Positions 46,005 through 54,083 of a DNA stretch of 64,000 nucleotides are shown here, in pieces; positions within the stretch are counted from its first letter, which is position 1; the number at the start of each line of letters is the position of its first letter. The stretch spans positions 1 through 64,000 of the forward strand of contig NZ_QGGG01000020.1 of assembly GCF_003148475.1 (NCBI RefSeq), given 5' to 3'. Under the pieces are notes generated by a model. The model searched no databases. It had not been told where the DNA came from and saw only the letters and a list, made by a program, of their open reading frames with translations. Both the position numbers and the translations under genes were made by a program. This stretch comes from Pseudaminobacter salicylatoxidans (GTDB lineage Bacteria > Pseudomonadota > Alphaproteobacteria > Rhizobiales > Rhizobiaceae).

Positions 46005-47417
46005 TTACGCCGGCACCCGGATGATGACGCGCAAGCCACCCAGCGGGCTGTCGTCCAGCGTTATGTCGCCGCCATGGCTGCGGGCAATGTCGCGGGCGAT
46101 CGGCAGGCCGAGCCCGGTTCCGCTGGAATCCAGATTGCGGGCTTCATCGAGACGCAGGAACGGCTTGAACACCTCTTCGCGCTGATCCTCCGGTATGCCC
46201 GGCCCGTTGTCGTCCACGATGATCGTGAGCGAACCGCGTGTGTGGGTGGCGTTGACATGAACTTCGCTGGCATAGCGGAACGCATTGCCGACGATATTGG
46301 CAAGCAGCCGGGTGAAGGCGTTGGGCCGCACATGCACGATGCTCGTGCCGGTAAGAGAGGTGACGAGCTCGCGCTGGCGCAACCTCGCTTCTTCCGTGAT
46401 CTTGGCGAAATAACTCTCCAGATCGAAGCGGCCGGTATCCTCGGAAGCTTCGCCACGGGCGAAGTCCAGATAGCCCTGCAGCATGGACTGCATGTCTTCG
46501 ATGTCCTGATTGAGCGCGGCCAGATCGGGTTTCTTGCCCGACAACGCAAGCTGCAGCTTGAAACGGGTCAGGATGGTGCGCAGGTCGTGGCTCACGCCTG
46601 TCAGCATGGCCGTGCGCTGCTCCATCTGCCGCTCGATGCGCTCGCGCATCTGGATGAAGGCAAGGCCGGCGCGGCGCACTTCCTCCGCGCCGCGCGGCTT
46701 GAAATCGCGGGGCGCGGGGCGGCCTTTGCCGAAGCTTTCGGCGGCCTCGGCAAGCTGCAGGATCGGCCTGATCTGGTTGCGCAGGAAGGGAATGGCGATC
46801 AACAGCAGCACCAGCGACGTCCCCACCATCCATATCAGGAAGATGTGGGTGTTGGAGGCGTAGGCCTGGCTGCGGCGCACGAACACGCGCAGCACCTTGT
46901 CCTTGAGCTGGATGCGCACCTCCACGATGTTGGAGTTGCCGACCGTGTCGATCCAGAAGGGCCGGTTGATCTGCTTGGTGATCTCCGAGGACAGAATCTG
47001 ATCGAGGATGGAGAAGAACGGCTTCGGTCCCGGCGGCGGCAGCGGATCGGGCGGCAGCAAATCCACCTTCAGCGCCAGACGATCCTGCGCGATGCGGATG
47101 ACGTTGGCATAGTCGTCGTCATGCGGATAGGTCTCGATCATGTCGATGATTGCCGCGATGTCGCGGGTGACGGCCTGCGACAGGCGCAACGTCACCGTCT
47201 GCCAGTGGCGCTCCATGAAGTTGAAGGCGACGACCGATTGCAGCAGGATCATCGGCGTGATGATGATGATGAGCGACCGCGGATAGAGTCGCTTGGGCAT
47301 GTAGAGCGAAACCAGCCGCCAGAACCGCTTCCAGTTGCGGCGCACGGAGATGAAACCGCGCCGGGCGCGTGCCATCAGGCTATCGTCTTCGGGGCCGTTC
47401 AGTTCCGACGTTGTCAT
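46005..47417 (-). CDS. EnvZ-like sensor histidine kinase, probable PetR partner
   Basis: 470 aa. Two transmembrane helices (about 47-65 and 265-285 region) flank a periplasmic sensor; HAMP follows, then the H-box GVSHDLRTILTRF, N-box NIVGNAFRYAS, G1 DNGPGIPE and G2 GTGLGLPIARD. It lies 259 nt downstream of petR on the same strand. It should phosphorylate PetR, but the signal is unknown. Confidence 0.88.
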   Translation of the reverse strand: MTTSELNGPEDDSLMARARRGFISVRRNWKRFWRLVSLYMPKRLYPRSLIIIITPMILLQSVVAFNFMERHWQTVTLRLSQAVTRDIAAIIDMIETYPHDDDYANVIRIAQDRLALKVDLLPPDPLPPPGPKPFFSILDQILSSEITKQINRPFWIDTVGNSNIVEVRIQLKDKVLRVFVRRSQAYASNTHIFLIWMVGTSLVLLLIAIPFLRNQIRPILQLAEAAESFGKGRPAPRDFKPRGAEEVRRAGLAFIQMRERIERQMEQRTAMLTGVSHDLRTILTRFKLQLALSGKKPDLAALNQDIEDMQSMLQGYLDFARGEASEDTGRFDLESYFAKITEEARLRQRELVTSLTGTSIVHVRPNAFTRLLANIVGNAFRYASEVHVNATHTRGSLTIIVDDNGPGIPEDQREEVFKPFLRLDEARNLDSSGTGLGLPIARDIARSHGGDITLDDSPLGGLRVIIRVPA

Positions 47418-47676
47418 CGCTTTTCCATTGCCGGCGATCGGGGCGCGCCGGGCATCAGGTAAAACTTTACGCCACGAGTGGGACCGGCAACAGGGGCAAA
47501 GAAGCCTTCGGGAAGCCGCACAGGCGCGAAAGCCATGCGACCCGATCCCGCAGGTGGAGATTTTGGCTGCCGCTGAAGCCGCTCGCGTGGCCCGTTCTAT
47601 ATAGGCCGCGCGCTTGGGCCTCCAAGCCGTGGTCCGGGCGGCTTTGACGAACGGCCAGCAGGAGCCGGCGAGGATG

Positions 47677-48396
47677 CTATTCCACGCTCAACCGATAGCC
47701 TATGCCGCGCACGGTCTGCAGCCAGACCGGATTGGACGGGTCGCGCTCGATCTTGCGGCGCAGGCGGTTGATCTGCACGTCGATGGTGCGCTCGCCCACT
47801 TCGGCTTCCTCGCCCACCAGTTCGTGGCGCGGGATGGTTTCGCCTGCGCGCTCGGCGAAGATTGCGAGGATTTCCTGTTCGCGGTCGGTGAGCTTGAGCG
47901 GCTCGCCGCCTTTCTTCAACTCGCGCCGCGCGATCTGGAACGTGTAGGGACCGAAAACGATCTGCTCCACCTTCGGCGTCGGCGGGGGGCCGCCGCGGCG
48001 CAGGATATTGTTGATGCGCAGGATCAACTCGCGTGGATCGAAGGGTTTGGGCAGGTAGTCGTCGGCGCCTGCTTCCAGGCCGGTGATGCGGCTGTCGGTT
48101 TCCGACAGCGCCGTCAGCATCAGGATCGGCACGGATTTCTGCTCGCGCAGCGACTTGGTGAGATCGACGCCGTTTTCGCCGGGCATCATCACGTCCAGGA
48201 TGAGCAGGTCGAAATCGAGCCCGGCCAGCTTGCGGCGCGCCTCGGCGGCGGTGCCGGCAACCGTGATGCGGAAGCCGTTCTCGCTCAGATATTGCTTCAG
48301 CAGGTTGCGGATGCGGGTGTCGTCATCGACAACCAGAAGATGCGGGGCGTCGTCGTCCGGCGCCACGGGATTATCGGAAATCTCATTCGTTTCCAT
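47677..48396 (-). CDS. petR: OmpR-family response regulator PetR
   Basis: 239 aa. Receiver domain with DDD near the start, phospho-acceptor in LLILDVMMPGENGVDL, conserved Lys in DYLPKPFDP, and a C-terminal winged helix ending VRGIGYRLSVE. The petP-petR pairing was first described upstream of fbcFBC in Rhodobacter capsulatus, where PetR is needed for growth. Here petABC is 18-20 kb away. Start MET at 48396 with AGGAA upstream; overlaps petP by 14 nt. Confidence 0.85.
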   Translation of the reverse strand: METNEISDNPVAPDDDAPHLLVVDDDTRIRNLLKQYLSENGFRITVAGTAAEARRKLAGLDFDLLILDVMMPGENGVDLTKSLREQKSVPILMLTALSETDSRITGLEAGADDYLPKPFDPRELILRINNILRRGGPPPTPKVEQIVFGPYTFQIARRELKKGGEPLKLTDREQEILAIFAERAGETIPRHELVGEEAEVGERTIDVQINRLRRKIERDPSNPVWLQTVRGIGYRLSVE

Positions 48397-48916
48397 GATC
48401 TTTTCCTGACGTGTTTCCGGGTAACTTGTCAATCTGCGCTCTCAATTCGGGGTTGACCATCGCTTTGAGAAACCGTTCGATCCCCTCGCGCTCGGTCGCG
48501 GAAGCATTTCCCAATGCCTCACGGATGCGGCGTGACTGTGGCCGCGCCAGCGCCAGGGCCAGCATGCGGCCCTTGTCGGTGCAGTATAGCTCACGTTGCC
48601 TGCGGTCGCGCGGCCCCGGCACCTGGGTGATGTGGCCCGTATCGATCAACTGCTTGAGCACGCGCGCAAGGCTCTGCTTGGTGATCTTGAGCACGTCCAG
48701 CAATTCGGCGACGGTCAGTCCCGGCATGCGGTTGACGAAGTGCAATACCCGATGGTGCGCCCGGCCGAATCCATAGTCCGCCAACATCTGGTCCGGATCG
48801 GACGTGAAGTCGCGATAGGCGAAGAAGAGCAGTTCGATGATGGAAAAATCGACCGCGTCCTCGGTGCTGCTCGCGTCTGTGGCTGGGCGGATTTCCGCGC
48901 CGTTTCGATCCGTCAT
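48383..48916 (-). CDS. petP: MarR-family regulator PetP
   Basis: 177 aa. A MarR winged-helix: LTVAELLDVLKITKQSLARV (recognition helix) and VPGPRDRRQRELYCTDKG (wing). It overlaps petR, and the pair matches petP-petR. Its ligand is unknown. The palindrome 48944-48964 just upstream is a candidate self-regulatory site. Start MTDRNG at 48916; an in-frame ATG at 48940 is also possible. Confidence 0.85.
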   Translation of the reverse strand: MTDRNGAEIRPATDASSTEDAVDFSIIELLFFAYRDFTSDPDQMLADYGFGRAHHRVLHFVNRMPGLTVAELLDVLKITKQSLARVLKQLIDTGHITQVPGPRDRRQRELYCTDKGRMLALALARPQSRRIREALGNASATEREGIERFLKAMVNPELRAQIDKLPGNTSGKDHGNE

Positions 48917-48943
48917 GGCTTTCCTTAGCATGATTTCCAAATT

Positions 48944-48964
48944 TATGTCAGCCTTGTTGACATA
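48944..48964. promoter_or_regulatory. 7-7-7 inverted repeat between petP and ilvE (possible PetP operator)
   Basis: TATGTCA-GCCTTGT-TGACATA is perfect in both arms. It sits 28 bp above petP, and its right arm is part of the -35 of the ilvE-side promoter at 48957-48985. This is the spacing expected of a MarR-type operator. The regulator assignment is inferred. Confidence 0.5.
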
Positions 48965-48985
48965 TTTAGGAGCCGCTGGTAATTT
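48957..48985 (+). promoter_or_regulatory. Probable sigma70 promoter for ilvE
   Basis: TTGACA (48957-48962), 17-bp spacer, TAATTT (48980-48985). Start of ilvE is at 49165, leaving a leader of roughly 170 nt. The -35 overlaps the right arm of the operator-like palindrome. Confidence 0.55.
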
Positions 48986-49164
48986 TTGCCAAGCTTTTCG
49001 GCCGAAAGCGAACGAAAATGCAAGACAATGGCGTGTTCTGCGGAACTTCGTGCAAAATCGTACGCAGTTCCGAACGATCCGTCTTTTCCATCAGCAGCAG
49101 CCTTCAAGGCTGTCCTCATCTCAAACAATGAACTTGTGCGGGCAGGGCTCGCCGGAGGTTTATT

Positions 49165-50058
49165 ATGGCATCGGTTCCTTTTGATCAGCTTGACGGCTTC
49201 ATCTGGATGGACGGGGAGTTTGTCAAATGGAGCGAGGCCAAAATCCACGTACTTACCCACGGACTGCATTATGGGAGTTCCGTATTCGAGGGCGAGCGCG
49301 CCTATGGCGGCGAGATCTTCAAACTGACCGAACATACCGAGCGATTGCATGAATCCGCCCGCATCATGGGCTTCAAAATACCGTTTTCGGTGGCGGAAAT
49401 AGACGAATCATGCCGGCAACTCCTGAAAAAACAGGGATTCCAGGACGCCTATGTGCGGCCGATCGCCTGGCGCGGCAGCGACTCGCTGGGCGTCTCTGCA
49501 CCTAACAGCCGCATCCATTGCGCCATCGCCATCTGGCAGTGGCCGAGCTATTTTGATCCGGAGCAGCGGCTGAAAGGCATTCGCCTCGACATTGCCGAAT
49601 ATCGCCGGCCCGACCCGCGCACCGCGCCCTCCCATGCCAAGGCGTCCGGCCTCTACATGATCTGCACCATCTCCAAGCATGCGGCGGAAGCCAAGGGCTA
49701 TTCCGACGCGATGATGCTCGACTGGCGCGGCCAGGTGGCGGAAGCGACCGGCGCCAATATCTTCTTCGCCAGGGACGGCAAGCTGCATACGCCGAAGGCG
49801 GACTGTTTCCTCAACGGTATCACGCGGCGCACCGTTATCGAGCTGGCGAAGGCGCGCGGCATCGAGGTGGCGGAGCGGGTGATCATGCCGGAGGAACTGG
49901 AAGATTTCGAGGAGTGCTTCCTGTGCGGCACGGCCGCCGAAGTCACGCCGGTGGCTGAAATCGGGCCTTACCGCTTCCGGCCCGGTCCGCTCTGCGAGAC
50001 GATGATGGAAGACTATATGGAGGCCGTGCAGCCGCGGCGGGCGGTTGCCGCCGAGTAG
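49165..50058 (+). CDS. ilvE: Branched-chain amino acid aminotransferase
   Basis: 297 aa fold-type IV PLP enzyme. GLHYGSSVFEGERAY near residue 32, the PLP Lys in PSHAKASGLYMICTISKH (near residue 155), and GQVAEATGANIFF (cofactor region) fit IlvE. It reversibly transaminates Leu, Ile and Val. It is transcribed alone from the promoter shared with petP and closed by a terminator. Confidence 0.93.
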   Translation: MASVPFDQLDGFIWMDGEFVKWSEAKIHVLTHGLHYGSSVFEGERAYGGEIFKLTEHTERLHESARIMGFKIPFSVAEIDESCRQLLKKQGFQDAYVRPIAWRGSDSLGVSAPNSRIHCAIAIWQWPSYFDPEQRLKGIRLDIAEYRRPDPRTAPSHAKASGLYMICTISKHAAEAKGYSDAMMLDWRGQVAEATGANIFFARDGKLHTPKADCFLNGITRRTVIELAKARGIEVAERVIMPEELEDFEECFLCGTAAEVTPVAEIGPYRFRPGPLCETMMEDYMEAVQPRRAVAAE

Positions 50059-50095
50059 CATCGGCAGGCAGTATTCGATTGTCACCACGGTATGG

Positions 50096-50122
50096 AGGCG
50101 GCCTTCGGGCCGCCTTCTGTTT
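50096..50122 (+). terminator. Intrinsic terminator of ilvE
   Basis: AGGCGGCC-TTCG-GGCCGCCT followed by TCTGTTT. Confidence 0.88.
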
Positions 50123-50211
50123 CAATGCAACTATTTGACTTTCATTCAATTTCGCGTCTCATGATATTATCGACTCGCGCGAGTCGGTCTTACTGTTGGA
50201 GGGAAAGTAGA

Positions 50212-50499
50212 ATGGAAGCGCTTCTTCCCATCATTATACAGCTTGTAACCGGCGCCATCGGTGGTCTTGGTGTCGGAGCCGCATTCAAACAGGCGGCGAT
50301 GAGTGCAGCAGTGAAGATTATCTCAGGTGCGATCGGCGGCGTGGCCGGCGGTCAGATCCTTACCAATGTCCTCACCGATCCGAACGTGCAGGGCGCGCTC
50401 TCGGGCGCCCTGGGTGATGGCGTTGGCGGTCTCGTCGGTGGCGGCGTGCTGACGGCCATTGTCGGAGCCGTCATGAACGCCATGGGCAAGCGGGCCTGA
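50212..50499 (+). CDS. Small glycine-zipper membrane protein
   Basis: 95 aa, almost entirely hydrophobic and Gly/Ala-rich, with repeated GxxxG motifs (GAIGGLGVGAAFKQAA, GAIGGVAGG, GALGDGVGGLVGGG). Two or three membrane helices are likely, with no signal peptide. It is well initiated (GGAGGGAAAG) and has its own terminator, so it is a real transcript unit. Function unknown; such proteins occur in envelope stress or toxin-like roles. Confidence 0.6.
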   Translation: MEALLPIIIQLVTGAIGGLGVGAAFKQAAMSAAVKIISGAIGGVAGGQILTNVLTDPNVQGALSGALGDGVGGLVGGGVLTAIVGAVMNAMGKRA

Positions 50500-50533
50500 A
50501 CAACCGCTGACGATAGTCGCGACCGATCTCTTG

Positions 50534-50560
50534 ACGGGCGACCTTGTGGTCGCCCGTTTT
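50534..50560 (+). terminator. Intrinsic terminator of the glycine-zipper gene
   Basis: ACGGGCGACC-TTGT-GGTCGCCCGT followed by TTTT. Confidence 0.9.
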
Positions 50561-50628
50561 CAGACCTGGACAGTCCCGCCGGCACGTTTCACGTTAAATC
50601 CACTCCGGCAAATGCCGGGACTGAAACT

Positions 50629-50904
50629 CTAATTGGTTTTCAAAACGGCCGGAGCCTTTTTCATGCTGTCCGGCTTCGGTGATTTGCCGCCCGGCACTGT
50701 GATGCTGCTGCCACGAACCTTGCAGAAATATGCGGCCTGTGCATGCGATACTTGCAAAGTGCTACCGGTCGATTTCACACCGTTTGCGCATTCTATCGTA
50801 TAAACGCCGTCCACGACGTGAATCGAATATGCATAGGCGCTGGAGATCGGAACAAGCATCACGGCGGATGCGATGGCGGCTTTGACGATATTCCTGAAGT
50901 TCAT
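50629..50904 (-). CDS. Small secreted protein of unknown function
   Basis: 91 aa. A signal peptide (VKAAIASAVMLVPISSAYA) is followed by a short mature part of about 65 residues with two Cys (IECANG and AYFCKVRGS) that could form a disulfide, and a Lys/Pro-rich tail. Not recognised. Start MNFRN at 50904, chosen because AGGAGGAGA lies 6 nt upstream. That ribosome site is locked inside an 11-bp hairpin (50905-50941). Confidence 0.6.
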   Translation of the reverse strand: MNFRNIVKAAIASAVMLVPISSAYAYSIHVVDGVYTIECANGVKSTGSTLQVSHAQAAYFCKVRGSSITVPGGKSPKPDSMKKAPAVLKTN

Positions 50905-50941
50905 GACATTCTCCTCCTGTTGGAAACAATAGGAGAATGTC
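50905..50941 (-). promoter_or_regulatory. Hairpin sequestering the ribosome binding site of 50629-50904
   Basis: Read on the minus strand, GACATTCTCCT pairs with AGGAGAATGTC around a 15-nt loop, and the ATG follows immediately. The 3' arm contains the AGGAG Shine-Dalgarno. Folding would block translation; unfolding by heat, a ligand, a small RNA or protein would release it. This may also be read as a DNA operator, which cannot be excluded. The 327-bp gap 50905-51231 also holds repeat copy 2. Confidence 0.55.
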
Positions 50942-51158
50942 ATTCGCGCCTTGAACTCGGTTTGAACGGGGCGTTCAGAGAGCATTCAGGTCAGACTGCA
51001 AGGAAACGAAGCCGCCGGCGTGAAGCGAAAATACGGCGGAACGCCGCCATGCTGGCACGCATGGGCACGCGTTGAGCTTGAGGCACGGTCAGTGCGCGGG
51101 AAGGTCCTCGACGATCTCGACAACCTGCACGTCGCCGGCGTCCTATTTGTTGGGCACA

Positions 51159-51200
51159 GTGTTTTCCGAAACCGGTTTCCACTTTTCGGGATCATGCTCT
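51159..51200. repeat. Dispersed palindromic element, copy 2
   Basis: TTTTCCGAAACCGGTTTCCA followed by CTTTTCGGGATCATGCTCT, matching the arms of copies at 32911 and 60633. Located directly before the MBL gene. Confidence 0.6.
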
Positions 51201-51231
51201 AAATGAGCGCCGAACGAATGAAAGGAACATC

Positions 51232-51873
51232 ATGGGCCAGCTCAATGCGGGGATCGTGCCGGTCACGCCCTTCCAGCAGAATTGCACGATTCTCTTTGAC
51301 GCCGATGACAAGACCGGCGTGGTGGTCGATCCCGGCGGCGATGTTCAGCAGATTCTTGCGGCAATCGAAGGCAACGGCATCAAGATCACCGCGATCTGGC
51401 TGACACATGGCCATATCGACCATGCCGGCGGCGCGATGGAACTGAAGGACGCGCTCGGCGTCGATATCATCGGCCCGCATGAGGCCGACCGCCCGCTGCT
51501 CGACAATCTGGAAAGCCAGGCGCAGCGCTTCGGCCTGCCCGGCGAGGTGCGCAACTGCGTGCCCGACCGCTTCCTGACCGAAGGCGAGACGGTTTCGTTC
51601 GGCGATCACAGCTTCGAGGTGCTGCATTGCCCCGGCCATGCGCCGGGCCATGTCGTCTACTACAATCGCGACGCAAAGTTCGCGCATGTCGGCGATGTGT
51701 TGTTCCATGGCTCCATCGGCCGCACGGACCTGCCCGGCGGCGACCACGCCGCGCTGATCCGCTCGATCAAGGAAAAGCTTCTGCCGCTGGGCGACGACAT
51801 CGGCTTCATCTGTGGCCATGGTCCCGGTGGACGGTTTGGCGAGGAACGGCGCAACAATCCGTTTCTGGTGTAA
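51232..51873 (+). CDS. MBL-fold metallohydrolase, glyoxalase II-like (YcbL group)
   Basis: 213 aa. The dinuclear zinc motif THGHIDHAGG (HxHxDH), HCPGHAPGH and GDVLFHGSIGRTDL are intact, with a C-terminal ICGHGPGG. The group includes YcbL-type glyoxalase II enzymes; the substrate is uncertain. It is convergent with pqqE on the other strand and not part of the pqq operon. Confidence 0.85.
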   Translation: MGQLNAGIVPVTPFQQNCTILFDADDKTGVVVDPGGDVQQILAAIEGNGIKITAIWLTHGHIDHAGGAMELKDALGVDIIGPHEADRPLLDNLESQAQRFGLPGEVRNCVPDRFLTEGETVSFGDHSFEVLHCPGHAPGHVVYYNRDAKFAHVGDVLFHGSIGRTDLPGGDHAALIRSIKEKLLPLGDDIGFICGHGPGGRFGEERRNNPFLV

Positions 51874-51913
51874 ACCCGGTAGAACGCGCGATCTGCGGAG
51901 GTGTTGAGCTATC

Positions 51914-53032
51914 TCACACCGGCTCGCGCGCATGCGTGATGCGGCGGTAGACGAATTCGTCGCCCTTGTGCTCGCGGGCGGCCGTCTGCGCATCCTCGAT
52001 CAGCATGGCCATGCGCGCATGGATGGGTGACTTGATGCAGGCCGGATCGGTGGCGGCAGCATCGCCGGCAATCGCCATGGCCTGGCAGCGGCAGCCGCCC
52101 CAATCGATCTCGCGGCGTTCGCAACTGCGGCATGGTTCCTGCATCCAGTCCGTACCGCGAAAGGCGTTGAAGGCCGATGAGTTGGCCCAAATATCGCCAA
52201 GCGAGTGCTCGCCGAAGCGCGCGAAGCTGAGCGAGCGGATCGTCTGCGCGGCATGGCAGGGGAGCACCGTGCCATCCGGCACCACGACGAAGGCGTCGCG
52301 TGCCCAGCCGCCCATGCAGGGTTTCGGGTAGGTGGCGAAATAGTCGGGCGTGACGAAATCGATGTTCATGATGCCGCGCAAGCGCTCCTGCGCCGCCGTC
52401 ACGATCTCGACCTGCCGGTCGACCGCCTCGCGATCCGGCATCAGCGCGTCGCGATTGACCAGCGCCCAGCCCGAATATTGCACATTGGCGATTTCCAGCC
52501 GCTCGGCGCCGAGCGCAAGCGCCAGCTCGATGAATTCCGGAACCTGTTCGATATTGTGCCGGTGGATGGGCGCGTTGACGGTGAGCGGCAGGCCGGCGGC
52601 ACGCACGCGCCGCGCGGTCTCCAGCTTCTGCTCGTAGGCACCGCGATAATGGCCGATGAGTTCGGTGGTGTCGGCATGCGCGCCCTGGATGCTTAGCTGC
52701 ACATGGTCGAGGCCGGCTTCCGCCAGCGCATGGATGCGCCCTGGCGGGATGAGCACGCCGGCGGTGATGAGGTTGGTATAGACGCCACGCATGGCGAGCC
52801 CGTCCACCAGCTCCTCCAGGTCGCGGCGCAGGGTCGGCTCGCCGCCGGAAAGATGCACCTGCAACACGCCGAGGTCGGCGGCCTGCCGGAACAGGTCGAG
52901 CCAGGTTTTCGTGTCGAGCTCGCTGTTTGCCTTCATCAGTTCGACGGGATTGGAGCAGTAGGGACATTGCAGCGGGCAGCGGTGTGTCAGTTCGGCCAGC
53001 ATGCTGATCGGTGGGAAGAGGGGGGCAGTCAT
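51914..53032 (-). CDS. pqqE: PQQ biosynthesis radical SAM protein PqqE
   Basis: 372 aa. N-terminal radical SAM cluster CPLQCPYC (CxxxCxxC) and a C-terminal SPASM-type auxiliary cluster region with CHAAQ, CRSCERREIDWGGCRCQA. It links Glu and Tyr of PqqA with PqqD as chaperone. Its ATG overlaps the pqqD stop (ATGA). It is the last gene of the pqqABCDE operon. Confidence 0.95.
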   Translation of the reverse strand: MTAPLFPPISMLAELTHRCPLQCPYCSNPVELMKANSELDTKTWLDLFRQAADLGVLQVHLSGGEPTLRRDLEELVDGLAMRGVYTNLITAGVLIPPGRIHALAEAGLDHVQLSIQGAHADTTELIGHYRGAYEQKLETARRVRAAGLPLTVNAPIHRHNIEQVPEFIELALALGAERLEIANVQYSGWALVNRDALMPDREAVDRQVEIVTAAQERLRGIMNIDFVTPDYFATYPKPCMGGWARDAFVVVPDGTVLPCHAAQTIRSLSFARFGEHSLGDIWANSSAFNAFRGTDWMQEPCRSCERREIDWGGCRCQAMAIAGDAAATDPACIKSPIHARMAMLIEDAQTAAREHKGDEFVYRRITHAREPV

Positions 53033-53328
53033 GACTTCACCAGCAGTTTGTCGTTCCACTCCTGAAGGAAATCCAGGACATCAGCGGCGACATCTTCCTC
53101 GGGGGCGTCATATTCGCCCGCCAGCGCGGTGATGATGGCGGCGACCGTGGTCTGCCCGTCGCAATGCCGCAGAATGTCGAGGCTGACATCGTTGGGCCAG
53201 AACACCCGTTCGGGTGAGAGAACCGCCCAGGCCTGTCGAATGGGGTCGAACTGAATCCTCACATGATCCGGCAGGGACGGCATCGACAGCGTCGTTATGG
53301 TACTCCGTTCCGGCCGGGAGATCATCAT
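53029..53328 (-). CDS. pqqD: PQQ biosynthesis peptide chaperone PqqD
   Basis: 99 aa winged-helix RRE domain. VRIQFDPIRQAWAVLSPERV and SLDILRHCDGQTTVAAII are PqqD hallmarks. It presents PqqA to PqqE. I start it at 53328 (MMISRP); 53325 is the equivalent in-frame ATG overlapping the pqqC stop. The first about 20 residues are longer than in many PqqD proteins. Confidence 0.92.
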   Translation of the reverse strand: MMISRPERSTITTLSMPSLPDHVRIQFDPIRQAWAVLSPERVFWPNDVSLDILRHCDGQTTVAAIITALAGEYDAPEEDVAADVLDFLQEWNDKLLVKS

Positions 53329-54083
53329 CGGCCTTCCTCCGGCCGGAACGCACCGGGTGGAATGTGACCGGCCTCGCCATAGGCGTGCATCAGCGCATCC
53401 AGCATTGCCCACAGCACGTCGCATTTGAAGACCAGCGCATCGATGACCGACTGCTGGCGCTCCGTTGTGTCTGCATGCTGGAGCACATAGGCAAGCGCGA
53501 AATCGGAATCGCGCGAGGCCTGCTCCGGGCGCTTGTCGAAATAGGCCAGCGTTTCCTTTGTCACGTAATCGTATTTTGCGAGCATCGCCGGCACGCGCTC
53601 GCCGATGATGACCGGAGAAAAAAGCTCGGTGAGCGACGAGGCGACGGCCTCCAGCAGGGGGCGCTGTGCGCAGAAATTCAGATAAGCACCGACCGCGAAG
53701 CGGGTGGCCGGCAGGGCCAGCCGCTGGCTTTTCACCATGTCGGCGGGCAGGCCGAGGCCGGTGGCAAGCTTCAGCCAGCGGGCGATGCCGCCGCTCCAGC
53801 CGTCCTCGCCGTCATGGTCCTCGATGCGCTTGCGCCATTCGGCGCGGAAGGCGGGATCCTCGGCGCGCGCGAGTACGGACGCATCCTTGCGCGGGATCAC
53901 CGCCTGATAGCAATAGCGATTGAGCGCCCAGGCCTGGAGTTCGCCCTTGCTCAAGGTTCCGGCCACCATGCGATGGTGATACGGATGGCGGTTGTGATAG
54001 CGCTCGGCGCCGACTTCACGCAGCACCGTTTCCAGTTGCGACGCCGAAAGTCCTCCTTTGGCAGCGTCGTGAAAATCCTTCAC
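53325..54083 (-). CDS. pqqC: Pyrroloquinoline-quinone synthase PqqC
   Basis: 252 aa. The seven-helix PqqC fold: YHNRHPYHHRMVAGTLSKGE near the N-terminus, NRYCYQAVIPRKDA and HDGEDGWSGGIARWL. It performs the last ring closure and eight-electron oxidation with O2. I use GTG 54083, overlapping the pqqB stop by 4 nt (GTGA); the ATG at 54119 lies inside pqqB. Confidence 0.93.
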   Translation of the reverse strand: MKDFHDAAKGGLSASQLETVLREVGAERYHNRHPYHHRMVAGTLSKGELQAWALNRYCYQAVIPRKDASVLARAEDPAFRAEWRKRIEDHDGEDGWSGGIARWLKLATGLGLPADMVKSQRLALPATRFAVGAYLNFCAQRPLLEAVASSLTELFSPVIIGERVPAMLAKYDYVTKETLAYFDKRPEQASRDSDFALAYVLQHADTTERQQSVIDALVFKCDVLWAMLDALMHAYGEAGHIPPGAFRPEEGR

